From: Planctomycetota bacterium
GTDB lineage: Bacteria; Planctomycetota; Planctomycetia; Pirellulales; UBA1268
Assembly: GCA_003669605.1 (NCBI GenBank)
Contig: QWOP01000067.1
Location: forward strand, 1 to 32,761
DNA length: 32,761 bases
Reading direction: 5' to 3'
Part shown: positions 7,488 to 16,561 of the stretch, in pieces
Layout of the letters: each line of letters begins with the position of its first letter
Position numbering within the stretch: position 1 is the stretch's first letter
Notes under the pieces: model-generated
Databases searched by the model: none
What the model saw: only the letters and a program-made list of their open reading frames with translations
Told to the model about the DNA's origin: nothing
Position numbers and translations under genes: made by a program

Positions 7488-8345
7488 TTACGGGGCCGCT
7501 GCGGTGAGCGGCACCGCCCGGCCGTCAGGGCCGACCTCGAATACCTGCTTGGCCTGGGGATCGGCGATGAGAACCTTGCCCCCCCGGATTGCCAGGCCTA
7601 CCGGCCCTTTGAGCGGATCCCCTTGGATCCACTTGGAGGCCGTGCCGTCGGCAGCGACCTTCCACACGGCCTTGGCGTAGTTGTCGCTGACATAGGCGGT
7701 GCCGTCGTCATCCACCACCACATCGTGGGGAAATTCGAACACCCGCTCCCGAACCACCCCTTCCACCGTCCCGTCGGCACCGATCCGGACCAGCGGTGCC
7801 GATCCGGAGGCGGCGATCGCCCACAGCCGCCCGCTGCCGTCGACGAACAAGCCGCGGGGGGCGGCAAGCGTGGCCACCTCTTTCGGCTCGCCCCCGGCCG
7901 CAGGCACTCTCCAGATCCGCTGCGACTCCAGATCAGAGACAAACAGGTCGCCCGAGGGATCGATGGCGATGTCGACAGGAATGCCGATCTTTCCGCCGGT
8001 CAGCGGCACCGGTTGGCCGTCGGCGATGCGGTAGACGTCGCGGGTTGCCGAGTCGGCGGCGTAGACGGTGCCGTCGGCAGCCACCGCCACGGCGCGGACG
8101 GCGTTGAGCGGGGTGCGGAAGTTCTTTTTGCCCTGAAAGAGCACCGTCGCCTGCCCACCGGCCACGCGCCATAGTCCGGGAAGCGTCCGATCGGCAACCA
8201 GGAGCGACGCATCAGCACCTGCCGCCACCGAGAGGGGATACTGCATCTCCTCGGCCACCACGGCCGCTCTTCCCCCGGGTAGGGCGGCGACCACGCCGCC
8301 AACCACCACCGCCAGACGCCACCAGCGTTTCACCAGCCTTGTCAT
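7488..8345 (-). CDS. Secreted NHL-repeat beta-propeller protein
   Basis: 285 aa from ATG 8345, which is preceded by GGAG at 9-nt spacing. An in-frame GTG at 8360 overlaps that Shine-Dalgarno and is less likely. The N-terminus (KR, then a run of VVVGGVVAAL, then a small-residue cleavage region near residue 28) is a Sec signal peptide. The mature part is a chain of about six NHL/SMP-30-like strands with motifs such as VAADGTVYAADS, IDPSGDLFVSDL, VDGSGRLWAIAA and VDDDGTAYVSDN, predicting a six-bladed periplasmic propeller. No catalytic residues are recognisable. It lies 42 bp after the 1265-aa gene and 114 bp before the cytochrome fusion gene on the same strand, suggesting a structural or binding subunit of that system. 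Confidence 0.85.
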   Translation of the reverse strand: MTRLVKRWWRLAVVVGGVVAALPGGRAAVVAEEMQYPLSVAAGADASLLVADRTLPGLWRVAGGQATVLFQGKKNFRTPLNAVRAVAVAADGTVYAADSATRDVYRIADGQPVPLTGGKIGIPVDIAIDPSGDLFVSDLESQRIWRVPAAGGEPKEVATLAAPRGLFVDGSGRLWAIAASGSAPLVRIGADGTVEGVVRERVFEFPHDVVVDDDGTAYVSDNYAKAVWKVAADGTASKWIQGDPLKGPVGLAIRGGKVLIADPQAKQVFEVGPDGRAVPLTAAAP

Positions 8346-8387
8346 CGCTCGTTTCTCCACGCGCCATTCCCACCCATCGGCCGGTGA

Positions 8388-11300
8388 TCACCGCCGGCCG
8401 TCAGTCTCTCTGAAACTGTCTCCCTTGAGCGTATCACCCCGCTCGCCCCAGCGGCGGATCGCCCTCCAATACCCGTCGTCCTGCTCGCGGGTCTGGTCGT
8501 CTTGCAGCCAAGCCCCCCGGGCAGGCGTCGCCTCCGGGAGGTCGTCGGCAGCGGGCGGGTACGACCGCATGCCCCGGAAGGGGAGCGGTTCGACCGTCTG
8601 CCCCTCCGCCGTGGCGAGGTTGGCATCCTTGTCCCAGCCGACACTCTTGAAGAGAAAACTCCGTCTCCAGCCGGCAGGGGGGCCGGGTGGGACCGGGAAG
8701 TGGACCGTCATCTCGTCTCCGGCCCCCATGATCACCAGCCGGTCATCCTCCTCGGTGACAAGCGTGGTGACGTCGCCAAAGCGGGTAAAGCGTCCCCGCA
8801 TCGGCGGCCAACGGGGCTCGGTCTCCGCCGGGGAATAGACAAACCGTTCCGGCCCATCGCCGTCGTCCTGCTCGATCCGCGACCGGCCACGGCGGTGGAG
8901 ATCGGCCGACTCAGGATCGAGTTCCACAACCGTCGTCGGAGCGGGGGCTTCGCCTGAAGAGAGGAAGGCCGCATCCCAGGAGATCTCCATCGTGGTGTCG
9001 ATCCGCAACCGGGCCCGGGCCTGATCGAGGAGTCCGGAGACGTCGATGGCGATCGATTTCGTCTTTCCACCAGGGAAGCCGCTGAAGGGAATCACCTCGC
9101 GCCAGCCCCCCTGGCCATCGGGCACCGAGATCGACGGGGGCTTGGGGAGCGACAGGGAAGGATCGTGCGACAGGCCGACGTTCTGGCTGACGGTCGTGGG
9201 ATAGGTCCAGCCGGTGAGAATGAGTGTCGCCTGGGAAGGATCGGGGATCGCACCAAAATCGAGGATCAGCGAGTTTTCTGTGACGAGGCCCTGACGGAGT
9301 TTGCCCACGGAGGACCGGGCAAACCGGCCATCAGCAGCCACGACATCAGCCAGCAGATCGTCGCCGCCGCCCGTTGTGGCCGCCACCGGCCGGATCGGCC
9401 TCCCCACAGAGTGAATGCCAAAGGAGGCGACGGCAGGGGGACCGACCTTTTCGTTGGAATAGATCTCGACGTCGGCGGGATGGTCGACCACGAGCAGACG
9501 CACCTGATCGAAATAGGCGGCTTCCCAGAGTTCCTCAGTCACCTGGAGGCAGTAGCGGCCATCACGCGGCAGCAGCGGGGCATCGATCTTCAGATACTCC
9601 CACTCCCGCGCCGCCAGCAGTTGCCCCTCGGCGCGCTGCAGGCCCAATGGCGCCCCCCAGAGGAGGTCGGTGGCGAAGACAAACCTGCTGCCATCCCAGG
9701 TGTAGAGGTACGGGCAGGAGCCGAGGAGGATCTGCTCCTCGCAGACGAGGCTGTCGGCGGCGGGACGGATCACGTTCTGCGGCACGCCGTTGATCCAGGC
9801 GACGCGGACGACGTCCGCCTCCGGCAGGTTGCCAAGGCCGAAGTGCGTGGTCCGCCGGCGGACGGGGCGGGGCTGGTAGCGGGCCCCGGCCTTCAGTTCG
9901 AGAAGGCTCCCCAGGCCATGGGTATTGACGCGGCCGCTGGGGGAGAGGGCCGTCCCCTTGATCTGCTGCGCCTCAAGGGCCACGTCGATCCAGTGATTGG
10001 CATTCCCGCCGACGTTGATCACGATCGAGAGCCCGTCGGCGGTCGCGAACACCAGATCAAGATCGCCGTCACGATCGAGGTCGGCGCTGTCGAGAGCCCG
10101 CAGCGGCAGCTGGCCGGACGGGGCGATGCCAGGAAGAGGATTCCCCTTGTATTTCCAGCCGCGATCGGCCTGAAAAAGGCTTGCCACTCCGAATTTGCTC
10201 CAGGTGGCAATGTCGAGTTGGCCGTCGTTGTCGAAGTCGAAGGCGTGGACACCGACACAGAGGGCATTTTCTAGAAACGGCCCCTTCGTCGAGGCAGGCC
10301 GGACGACGCCAGTGGCGCTGCGCCGGGTGGGCAACAGTTGCACGCCCCAGGGACCGGCGGCGACGAGATCCCAAGCGCCATCGGCATCGGCGTCGATGAC
10401 GTCGAGGGCCGCGATCGGCCCGGGGACCTTCAACACTCCCTCGTCGGCCGACTCTTTCTGTTCCCCATACGCGATCTCCCACGGCACGAAGCGGAATTGT
10501 CCATGGAGAAGGTTCTCAAGCCACCCTCCTCCGTCGTCGGCTCCCACGATCACGTCGACGTCGACATCGCGGTCCCAATCGAGTGGCAACAGCGCCATCC
10601 CCCGACCGCCAATGGGAAACTCCGCCTTCCCTGGCCAGGCCTGGAACGACCCTTGGCCGAGATTGCGCCACAGCCGCAGACTTCCCGCATGGCCAGAGAC
10701 GATGTCGAGATACCCATCAGCGTCGAGATCGGCGACGGTGGCCGACTCTGTTGTCCCGGCGCCCGCCAGCGGCTCGGCTTTGAATGGCCGCAGCGTGCGG
10801 AGGCCCGAGGCTCGATCGAGGACGTTTTCCAAGACCACTATCCCTGCGTCGCCGACAACGACGATGTCGAGGTCGGCAGCCGGACATCCGGCGGCGAGTT
10901 TTTCGGCCTGCGGATCGATGCCCGGCGGGTCGGTGCCCGGACGGACGGGAGTTCCCGGTCGCTTCGCCTCATCGAAATCGAGGTCGAGATCGGCAGCCAC
11001 GATCCCTTTGGCGCCTCCAACAACCGCGGCAGAGGCGATTTGGTGCCACGGTGTGGAATCCTTTGCTTGAGCAAAGACGTGGAGCATCTCCCCGGCGACG
11101 ACGATGATGTCGGGACGGCCGTCGAGATCGAAATCTTCCAGGACCAGGGCCTGCACCACTCCCTCAACCTGCGGAACCGCCCCCGCCAGTACGGGATCCC
11201 ATGTCACATCGATCGCCGCCTCGTCGGCCCCGCCATCGAGGCCGTTGGCCGCGTAGAACGGGGGGCGATACCGCTCGGTGACGAATTCCAGCGGGTGCCG

Positions 11301-12185
11301 TTCGATCGCCCGTCGATCGGCCTCCGACTGTGGCACGAGCACGTTGGCCAATCCCCGCAGCCGGCCCGCCACGCCGGCGGCATCACCGGCCCTGGCTGCG
11401 GTGGCCGCCTTGTCGAGGAGATCCCGGATATCGACATTGGCAAACGTCCGGATCGAGGGCGCAAAGGGCTCCATCGCCTCCCAACGCGACTCGATTTCCG
11501 CGGCCAATCCCCCGGGCACGTCCGGAGCCGGCCGGCCGCCCAGCCGAAGGCTCGTCGCCCGGCACCATTCCACCACCAACCACACGTTCCGGGGGTCGAG
11601 CCGGCAGGCATTGGCAAGCGCCGCATCGACCACCCCCGCCGCGTCGTCGCCGTGGTCCCCCTCGCGGAGCGCTTTCCACCGCTCGTACCAGGCGGCGGCG
11701 TCCTCCGGTGATGCCTCGACCAGCAGCCTTGTGATGTCTTCCCAGGCGGCGGCATCGCGGCCGACCATCGCGACGCGGGCGGCGAGCCAGCGATGATCGC
11801 TCGACTCCCCTTCGCGGCGGACCATCTCGGCCAGACTGGCCTGGGCACTAGCCCAGGAATCCTCGCCGAGTTGCTGGCTACCATCCCCGAGCGCCACGAT
11901 CCTGGCGATTGCCAGGTTGCGGGCCGGCAATGGTTCGGCTGGGAGCTCTTTCACCAGTCGCTCGAACATCGTCGTGCAGTCATCGAGAGCCTGGTTCTCG
12001 AGTAATCCCAGGGCGATGTTGGTGCGGGAGAGCGCATCGCGGGCCGCGACGGGGCCGAGCGGCGATCCACTCCCGCCACCCAATTTCGCTCCCAACCAAG
12101 GCGCCAGAAGCACAAGCGCTCCCACGCCCAGGCTGAGCCCGACTGCCATCAACGCCCAAGCGGAATAGTGTGGTGAGCGACTCAA
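8388..12185 (-). CDS. Large TPR-like / FG-GAP / ASPIC-UnbV protein with extra C-terminal domain
   Basis: 1265 aa. The start is taken as TTG 12185 because GGAGG lies 8 nt upstream; the first ATG (12149) has no Shine-Dalgarno. One membrane helix (about 10-34) is followed by an alpha-helical, TPR-like region (45-290). An FG-GAP propeller spans about 345-725, with calcium loops such as DFDLDGRPD, DLDADGYLD, DFDNDGQLD and DLDRDGDLD; one blade is interrupted by a Pro/Gly-rich insert near 407-435. An UnbV-like segment covers 728-812. The last ~450 residues begin with SCPYLYTWDGSRF (823-835) and appear beta-rich; from memory this resembles tails of some acidobacterial/planctomycete CRTAC1-type proteins of unknown function. 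It is the first gene of the operon and is divergent from the seven-heme cytochrome gene. Confidence 0.87.
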   Translation of the reverse strand: MSRSPHYSAWALMAVGLSLGVGALVLLAPWLGAKLGGGSGSPLGPVAARDALSRTNIALGLLENQALDDCTTMFERLVKELPAEPLPARNLAIARIVALGDGSQQLGEDSWASAQASLAEMVRREGESSDHRWLAARVAMVGRDAAAWEDITRLLVEASPEDAAAWYERWKALREGDHGDDAAGVVDAALANACRLDPRNVWLVVEWCRATSLRLGGRPAPDVPGGLAAEIESRWEAMEPFAPSIRTFANVDIRDLLDKAATAARAGDAAGVAGRLRGLANVLVPQSEADRRAIERHPLEFVTERYRPPFYAANGLDGGADEAAIDVTWDPVLAGAVPQVEGVVQALVLEDFDLDGRPDIIVVAGEMLHVFAQAKDSTPWHQIASAAVVGGAKGIVAADLDLDFDEAKRPGTPVRPGTDPPGIDPQAEKLAAGCPAADLDIVVVGDAGIVVLENVLDRASGLRTLRPFKAEPLAGAGTTESATVADLDADGYLDIVSGHAGSLRLWRNLGQGSFQAWPGKAEFPIGGRGMALLPLDWDRDVDVDVIVGADDGGGWLENLLHGQFRFVPWEIAYGEQKESADEGVLKVPGPIAALDVIDADADGAWDLVAAGPWGVQLLPTRRSATGVVRPASTKGPFLENALCVGVHAFDFDNDGQLDIATWSKFGVASLFQADRGWKYKGNPLPGIAPSGQLPLRALDSADLDRDGDLDLVFATADGLSIVINVGGNANHWIDVALEAQQIKGTALSPSGRVNTHGLGSLLELKAGARYQPRPVRRRTTHFGLGNLPEADVVRVAWINGVPQNVIRPAADSLVCEEQILLGSCPYLYTWDGSRFVFATDLLWGAPLGLQRAEGQLLAAREWEYLKIDAPLLPRDGRYCLQVTEELWEAAYFDQVRLLVVDHPADVEIYSNEKVGPPAVASFGIHSVGRPIRPVAATTGGGDDLLADVVAADGRFARSSVGKLRQGLVTENSLILDFGAIPDPSQATLILTGWTYPTTVSQNVGLSHDPSLSLPKPPSISVPDGQGGWREVIPFSGFPGGKTKSIAIDVSGLLDQARARLRIDTTMEISWDAAFLSSGEAPAPTTVVELDPESADLHRRGRSRIEQDDGDGPERFVYSPAETEPRWPPMRGRFTRFGDVTTLVTEEDDRLVIMGAGDEMTVHFPVPPGPPAGWRRSFLFKSVGWDKDANLATAEGQTVEPLPFRGMRSYPPAADDLPEATPARGAWLQDDQTREQDDGYWRAIRRWGERGDTLKGDSFRETDGRR

Positions 12186-12251
12186 TCCTCAAGCCTCCAA
12201 AAGACACCAGTCCGTCCGATCCACCCAGGAAACGGGGGCACCGCTCGCAAG

Positions 12252-12289
12252 GGCCCTGCCCACCCCAAAAGCCCGGCCCTGCCCACCCC
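12252..12289. repeat. 15-bp direct repeat x2 between divergent genes
   Basis: ggccctgcccacccc occurs at 12252-12266 and again at 12275-12289 (period 23). It lies in the 264-bp spacer between the divergent starts at 12185 and 12450. The spacer holds no other gene or clear promoter that I can see. The direct repeat could be a regulator site or a passive duplication. Confidence 0.9.
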
Positions 12290-12449
12290 CACAGTCAAGA
12301 GTTCCTTGGGAATTGGATCGTCTCCATGGAACGGAAGCCAGTAGGACGACTATTCTGACAACCAGACCAGCCTGGCAAGCAGCAGGTGTTGCTCCCGGGG
12401 AGACCGTTGCCCCTGACTGTCTCTCCGAGTTTTTCCAATCGTCTCCGCC

Positions 12450-14582
12450 ATGGCCAGATCCCGCAACTCTTCTGTGCTCCTTCCTGCCGCCATCTGCCTG
12501 GCACTGGCTGGCGGCGTCTGCTGGTGGTCGCTGGGCGGCGGCGGCCAGGGGGGGCCGCAGGGCCCCGACGCTGCGATCGGGCCGTCAGTGGCTCGTAGCC
12601 AAAAGCCCCGCGGGGCTGATCCGCCACAGGTGGAAGCGCCCCCCCGCGGAGTGCCCCCTGGCAACGAGGGCCCCGCAGTGACGGCCGTGGCGGCCAGAGA
12701 GCCAGTTGTGCCCTTGAAAAAACCGGCCCCGCGGCCAGACGACTACGTGGGTTCGCAGGCCTGCGCCACCTGCCACGCCGCCATCACCGCGACCTATCAA
12801 GACCATTCGATGGGGCAATCGATGGCGCTTGTCGATGGCGGCCGCGCAATCGAGACCGACCCCTCTGACTCCGAATTCCACCGCGACTCTAGCCCCCCTC
12901 CTGCCACGGCAACGATCCGCGACCGGGAGCGGGAATACACCGTTGAGCGCCGGGAACATGGTGAGGGGGGCAGCACAGTCTGGCATCACGAGCGGGTTGT
13001 GGACGCCGCCGGGATCCCGATCTACGACCAGTCGATGCCGGTGCGCTTCGCGGTCGGCTCGGGCACGCGGGGCCGCTCCTACCTCATCGACCACGATGGC
13101 CAACTGTTCCAGTCACCGATCGGCTGGTACTCCAGCACCGGCAGGTTCGATCTCTCCCCTGGATACGAACACGACCGCGGGCTGCGCTTCGAACGGAACA
13201 TCGGTGACGGTTGTCTCTACTGCCACGCAGGTCGCGTGGAGCACGACCCCGACCGACCGGGGCATTACTCCCGGCAGGTGTTTGCCGAGGCATCGATCGG
13301 CTGCGAGCGGTGCCATGGCCCCGGCGCCAAGCACGTGGCGCGGATGACCGACTGGCCCGCGGGCCTTCCCTGCCCAGACACCGAGATCGTCAATCCCACC
13401 GCTCTCGAGCCCCGCAGACGCGAGGCGGTGTGCAACCAATGCCATCTCGGCGGTGAGGCCGCGATCCCCCGCTTCGGCCGAGGTTTCTACGACTTCCGCC
13501 CGGGCGACCTGCTCGACGACACGCTGTTGGTCTTCGTCCACGACGAGACCATCAGGGCCGCCAACGGCGAGAAGCCGGTCAGCCAGGTGGAACAGATGCG
13601 ACAAAGCCGCTGCTACCAAGGGAGTGACGGGGCGATGGGGTGCGTCTCCTGCCACGACCCCCACTCCAAGCCGGGGCGACTGGAGCTGGATGACTTCTAT
13701 CGCAGTAAGTGCAACGCCTGCCATGCAGAGCAGCCGGGGGAGTCTTCCCAACCCGTCGGGCACCCCTGTTCGCTCTCCGCTCGCGAGCGGGAGGCAGCCC
13801 CGGCCAACGGTTCCTGTATCCGCTGCCACATGCCTGCCCAATCACTCCGCGAGGTGCCACACACCGCGATGACCGACCACCGCGTTCCCCGCCTCCCCTC
13901 CGGAATCGGGCAGCCTGGTACCGTCTCCCCCACCGCATCGAGTCCTGGTGATCTCGTCGCCTTCGACGACGCTGCCACACGGGTGCCGCGCCGCGAACTC
14001 GACCGGGCGCGGGGCATGGCGCTGGCCGTACAGCCGGGGGCGATGCGGAGCACCCAGGGGCGTCAGCAGGCGGTGACGATGATCGTGCCGCGGGGCCTCG
14101 ATCCCGGCGACTCTCGGGGCGTGGTGGCGGCCCTCGATGGCGACGCCGACGCCCTCCGGGCACTGGCGGATCTGTACGCGGCCGGAGGGAGGATGGACGC
14201 GGCAGTCGCCTGCTGGCAAGGGGTGCTGGAGAGTGACCCCGCCGACGAGGCCACACTCTCGGCCTTGGCCCGCCAGTACCAGCGGAGTGGGCGGATGCGT
14301 GAGGCGCTGGGCTTGGTCGACCGTCTCGCCGCCACCAATCCGTCGATCGCTGCCGTTCACGCCCAGCGGGCGGCGATCCTGGCAGCACAGGGGCACAGCG
14401 ACGACGCGGTGACTGCCGCCCTCCACTGCCTGCAACTCGATCCCTCGCGGCAGCAGTTCCGCAGTTGGTTTGCCGATCTGCTCGAGCGGATCGGCAGGGG
14501 GGAGGAGGCCGCTTCGCAGCGGCAAGTCCTCAGCCGACTCGAAGCCGCCGCTGCCGATTCCGGACCATCGTCCAAGCGGTGA
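12450..14582 (+). CDS. Seven-heme c-type cytochrome with C-terminal TPRs
   Basis: 710 aa from ATG 12450. The N-terminus has a hydrophobic stretch (residues 9-28) that could be an uncleaved anchor or a signal peptide, then a Gly/Pro-rich linker. Seven canonical heme-binding motifs are visible: CATCH 105, CLYCH 245, CERCH 275, CNQCH 318, CVSCH 388, CNACH 411 and CIRCH 446. The order and the paired CVSCH/CIRCH sequence context resemble the cytochrome c-554/multiheme family, which moves electrons or reduces small substrates. The region from about 540 to 700 is TPR-like, with repeats such as LADLYAAGGRMDAA and LARQYQRSGRMREA. It is divergent from the six-gene operon and convergent with a CRTAC1-type gene. 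It may accept electrons from the membrane b/c protein; that is inference. Confidence 0.9.
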   Translation: MARSRNSSVLLPAAICLALAGGVCWWSLGGGGQGGPQGPDAAIGPSVARSQKPRGADPPQVEAPPRGVPPGNEGPAVTAVAAREPVVPLKKPAPRPDDYVGSQACATCHAAITATYQDHSMGQSMALVDGGRAIETDPSDSEFHRDSSPPPATATIRDREREYTVERREHGEGGSTVWHHERVVDAAGIPIYDQSMPVRFAVGSGTRGRSYLIDHDGQLFQSPIGWYSSTGRFDLSPGYEHDRGLRFERNIGDGCLYCHAGRVEHDPDRPGHYSRQVFAEASIGCERCHGPGAKHVARMTDWPAGLPCPDTEIVNPTALEPRRREAVCNQCHLGGEAAIPRFGRGFYDFRPGDLLDDTLLVFVHDETIRAANGEKPVSQVEQMRQSRCYQGSDGAMGCVSCHDPHSKPGRLELDDFYRSKCNACHAEQPGESSQPVGHPCSLSAREREAAPANGSCIRCHMPAQSLREVPHTAMTDHRVPRLPSGIGQPGTVSPTASSPGDLVAFDDAATRVPRRELDRARGMALAVQPGAMRSTQGRQQAVTMIVPRGLDPGDSRGVVAALDGDADALRALADLYAAGGRMDAAVACWQGVLESDPADEATLSALARQYQRSGRMREALGLVDRLAATNPSIAAVHAQRAAILAAQGHSDDAVTAALHCLQLDPSRQQFRSWFADLLERIGRGEEAASQRQVLSRLEAAAADSGPSSKR

Positions 14583-14662
14583 GCGCTCTGGCAAGCGGTG
14601 AGCGCTCTGACAAGCGGTGAGCGCTCTGACAAGCGGTGAGCGCTCTGGCAAGCGGTGAGCGC
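14573..14662. repeat. 19-bp tandem repeat, 4 full copies plus one partial
   Basis: The unit caagcggtgagcgctctgg (last base g or a) repeats at 14573, 14592, 14611 and 14630, with a fifth copy from 14649 that matches for 14 bases. The first copy contains the last codons and TGA stop of the seven-heme gene, so the array was seeded from that gene's own 3' end. Each unit contains the palindrome GAGCGCTC. Because 19 is not a multiple of three, the repeated TGA occurs in all three plus-strand frames. It fills most of the 107-bp gap between two convergent genes. Confidence 0.97.
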
Positions 14663-14689
14663 CCGCCTTTCTCAACCGCTCCAGTCGAG

Positions 14690-16555
14690 TCAGGGACGCT
14701 CTGGCGACGGCTCGCGGATGACGAGGAGCCTGTCTGGAAGCACGTCGGAAAGCGACTGCGTCAGCCCGCTGGGCCAGAGCACCTGGAGCGAACAGGGACC
14801 GGCTCGCTCGCCGAGGCCGACGATCAACTGTGGCTGATGGGAGCTTGCAAAACTCGAGCCGCCGCAGAGTTCTTGGACCCACTGGCCGTCGGCGCTGGTT
14901 ACCGTCACCCGGCAGCCGATGCCCCGCCGGTTGCTCTGCACACCGATAAACCGCACCGCCAGAAAGTGGCCCCGCTGCGAGCGGTTCTCAAGAAGAGCCG
15001 CGGGGGTGTTCTGGTGGACCACGGCGGCGTCGAGATCGCCGTCCCCGTCGTAGTCGGCCAGCGCCACTCCCCTCCCCACCTGCCGCTCTTGGAAGAATCC
15101 GCCGGCAGCAGTGCTGCAATCCCGAAACCGGGTGCCGTCGAAACTGAACAGTTGCGGCTTCATCCGCAGGAGGGGATTGCCGGGAAAATTCTCAATGTGA
15201 CCGTTGGCGATGAGGAGTTCTTGGCGGCCGTCCTGATTGAAATCGGCCATCGCCGTGCCGAAGCCGAGGCGGGGGAGAGTTGGCTCGTGGAGACCGACGA
15301 TTCCCGTCACATCCTCGAAGCCGTTGTTCCCCAGGTTGCGGTAGAGGGTGTTGGATTCGTCATAAAAATGGGTGGAATAGATGTCGAGCCAGCCGTTGCC
15401 GTCGTAGTCGCCGACCGCCAACCCCATGCTCGCCTGGGCCATGCCGTTGCGATCGACGGCACAGCCGAGCAGCACCGCTGATTCCTGGAAGCGGCCCTCC
15501 CCCTGGTTGACGAAGAGGAAGTTCGCGGTGGTGTCGTTGGCAACGTAGATATCGGGACGGCGGTCGTTGGTGAAGTCGGCCACCACCACGCCGAGGGCCT
15601 TGTTGCCCGGCCCGAAGAGGCCCCGTTCGGCGGCCACCGGGCGGAACGTGCCATCCCCCTGATTGAGATAACACTCGTCGGGCCAGTGCTCCACGTCGCG
15701 GGGGTGGCAGATCCGGGCCTCGCCCCGGACGTTGCGGCAATCCATCGGATGGAGCGGGTCGTACTTCAGGTAGTTGCAGACATAGAGGTCGAGGTCGCCG
15801 TCGAGATCGAGATCGGCCCAGGCTGCCGAAGAACTCCAGCGCTCGTCACCGACCCCCGCGGAGTCGGTGACTTCGCCAAACGTGCCATCTCCGAGGTTTT
15901 GAAAGAGGGTGTTGCGACCGACGTTGGTCACGTAGATATCGTCGAAGCCGTCGTTGTCAAAATCGCCGATCGCCACCCCCTGGCTGTAGGCCGGTTCACG
16001 GATCAACGAGGCCTCTGTGACGTCCACAAAGCGGCTCGCCCCTCCCGGCAATTCGCCGGGAAGCTGGCGGAAAAGGCGGTCGATCGGCTGACCGGATCGG
16101 TCGGCGGCAGCCGGATCGCCCCCTTGGGTGAAGTAGAGGTCCCAGTGACCGTCACAGTCGTAATCGAGCCATCCAACACCGCCACCGATCGCCTCCACCA
16201 TCAGCGACTCTCCCGCCTCGCCGTTGGAGTAGGTGAAGTCGAGGCCAAGCGCAGCGTGGAGATCCTCGAAAAGCGGACAGGCTGTTTCCATTCCCGGCTC
16301 TGGGGATGCCCCATGGCCTGCCTCAGCCCCATCGAGGTGCGGCCCGCCGGCGGTGATCGGCCGCCCCTTGCGCTCGATCTTAAATGGCGATCCGCTGGCC
16401 GGCGGCGCCGGCACGGCGGGCTTTGCCGTAGCGGCGGAGGGGGTGGCGGGGACGCCAGCCGGCGGCTTGGAGGCCGGGGTGCAGCCCACCTCAAAAACGA
16501 CCAACAATCCCCCGGTGGCGATCAGGCTGGCCAAGCGGGTGAGGCGACGGAACAT
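14690..16555 (-). CDS. CRTAC1-type FG-GAP/ASPIC-UnbV protein, exported
   Basis: 621 aa from ATG 16555. An N-terminal signal (RRLTRLASLIATGGLLVVF) ends at Cys25, but the lipobox EVGC has Glu at -3, so lipidation is uncertain. An Ala/Pro-rich linker leads to a propeller with FG-GAP calcium loops (DYDCDGHWD, DFDNDGFDD, DLDLDGDLD, DYDGNGWLD, DFNQDGRQE, DYDGDGDLD). The C-terminal ASPIC/UnbV domain includes NRRGIGCRVTV and VLWPSGLTQSL. Unlike the CRTAC1-type protein at 2366-4339, the loop after ESNTLYRN has no repeat insertion. It converges on the seven-heme cytochrome gene, forming a second cytochrome/CRTAC1 pairing beside the operon. A structural or docking role is inferred from the family; no enzyme residues are visible. 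Confidence 0.88.
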   Translation of the reverse strand: MFRRLTRLASLIATGGLLVVFEVGCTPASKPPAGVPATPSAATAKPAVPAPPASGSPFKIERKGRPITAGGPHLDGAEAGHGASPEPGMETACPLFEDLHAALGLDFTYSNGEAGESLMVEAIGGGVGWLDYDCDGHWDLYFTQGGDPAAADRSGQPIDRLFRQLPGELPGGASRFVDVTEASLIREPAYSQGVAIGDFDNDGFDDIYVTNVGRNTLFQNLGDGTFGEVTDSAGVGDERWSSSAAWADLDLDGDLDLYVCNYLKYDPLHPMDCRNVRGEARICHPRDVEHWPDECYLNQGDGTFRPVAAERGLFGPGNKALGVVVADFTNDRRPDIYVANDTTANFLFVNQGEGRFQESAVLLGCAVDRNGMAQASMGLAVGDYDGNGWLDIYSTHFYDESNTLYRNLGNNGFEDVTGIVGLHEPTLPRLGFGTAMADFNQDGRQELLIANGHIENFPGNPLLRMKPQLFSFDGTRFRDCSTAAGGFFQERQVGRGVALADYDGDGDLDAAVVHQNTPAALLENRSQRGHFLAVRFIGVQSNRRGIGCRVTVTSADGQWVQELCGGSSFASSHQPQLIVGLGERAGPCSLQVLWPSGLTQSLSDVLPDRLLVIREPSPERP

Positions 16556-16561
16556 GGCTTT

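Noticed and set aside
8346..8360. GTG 8360 as start of the NHL gene
   Set aside because: It overlaps the GGAG that serves ATG 8345 at good spacing.
14573..14662. Possible CRISPR array
   Set aside because: The copies are directly adjacent with no unique spacers and a unit of only 19 bp; it is a simple tandem repeat.
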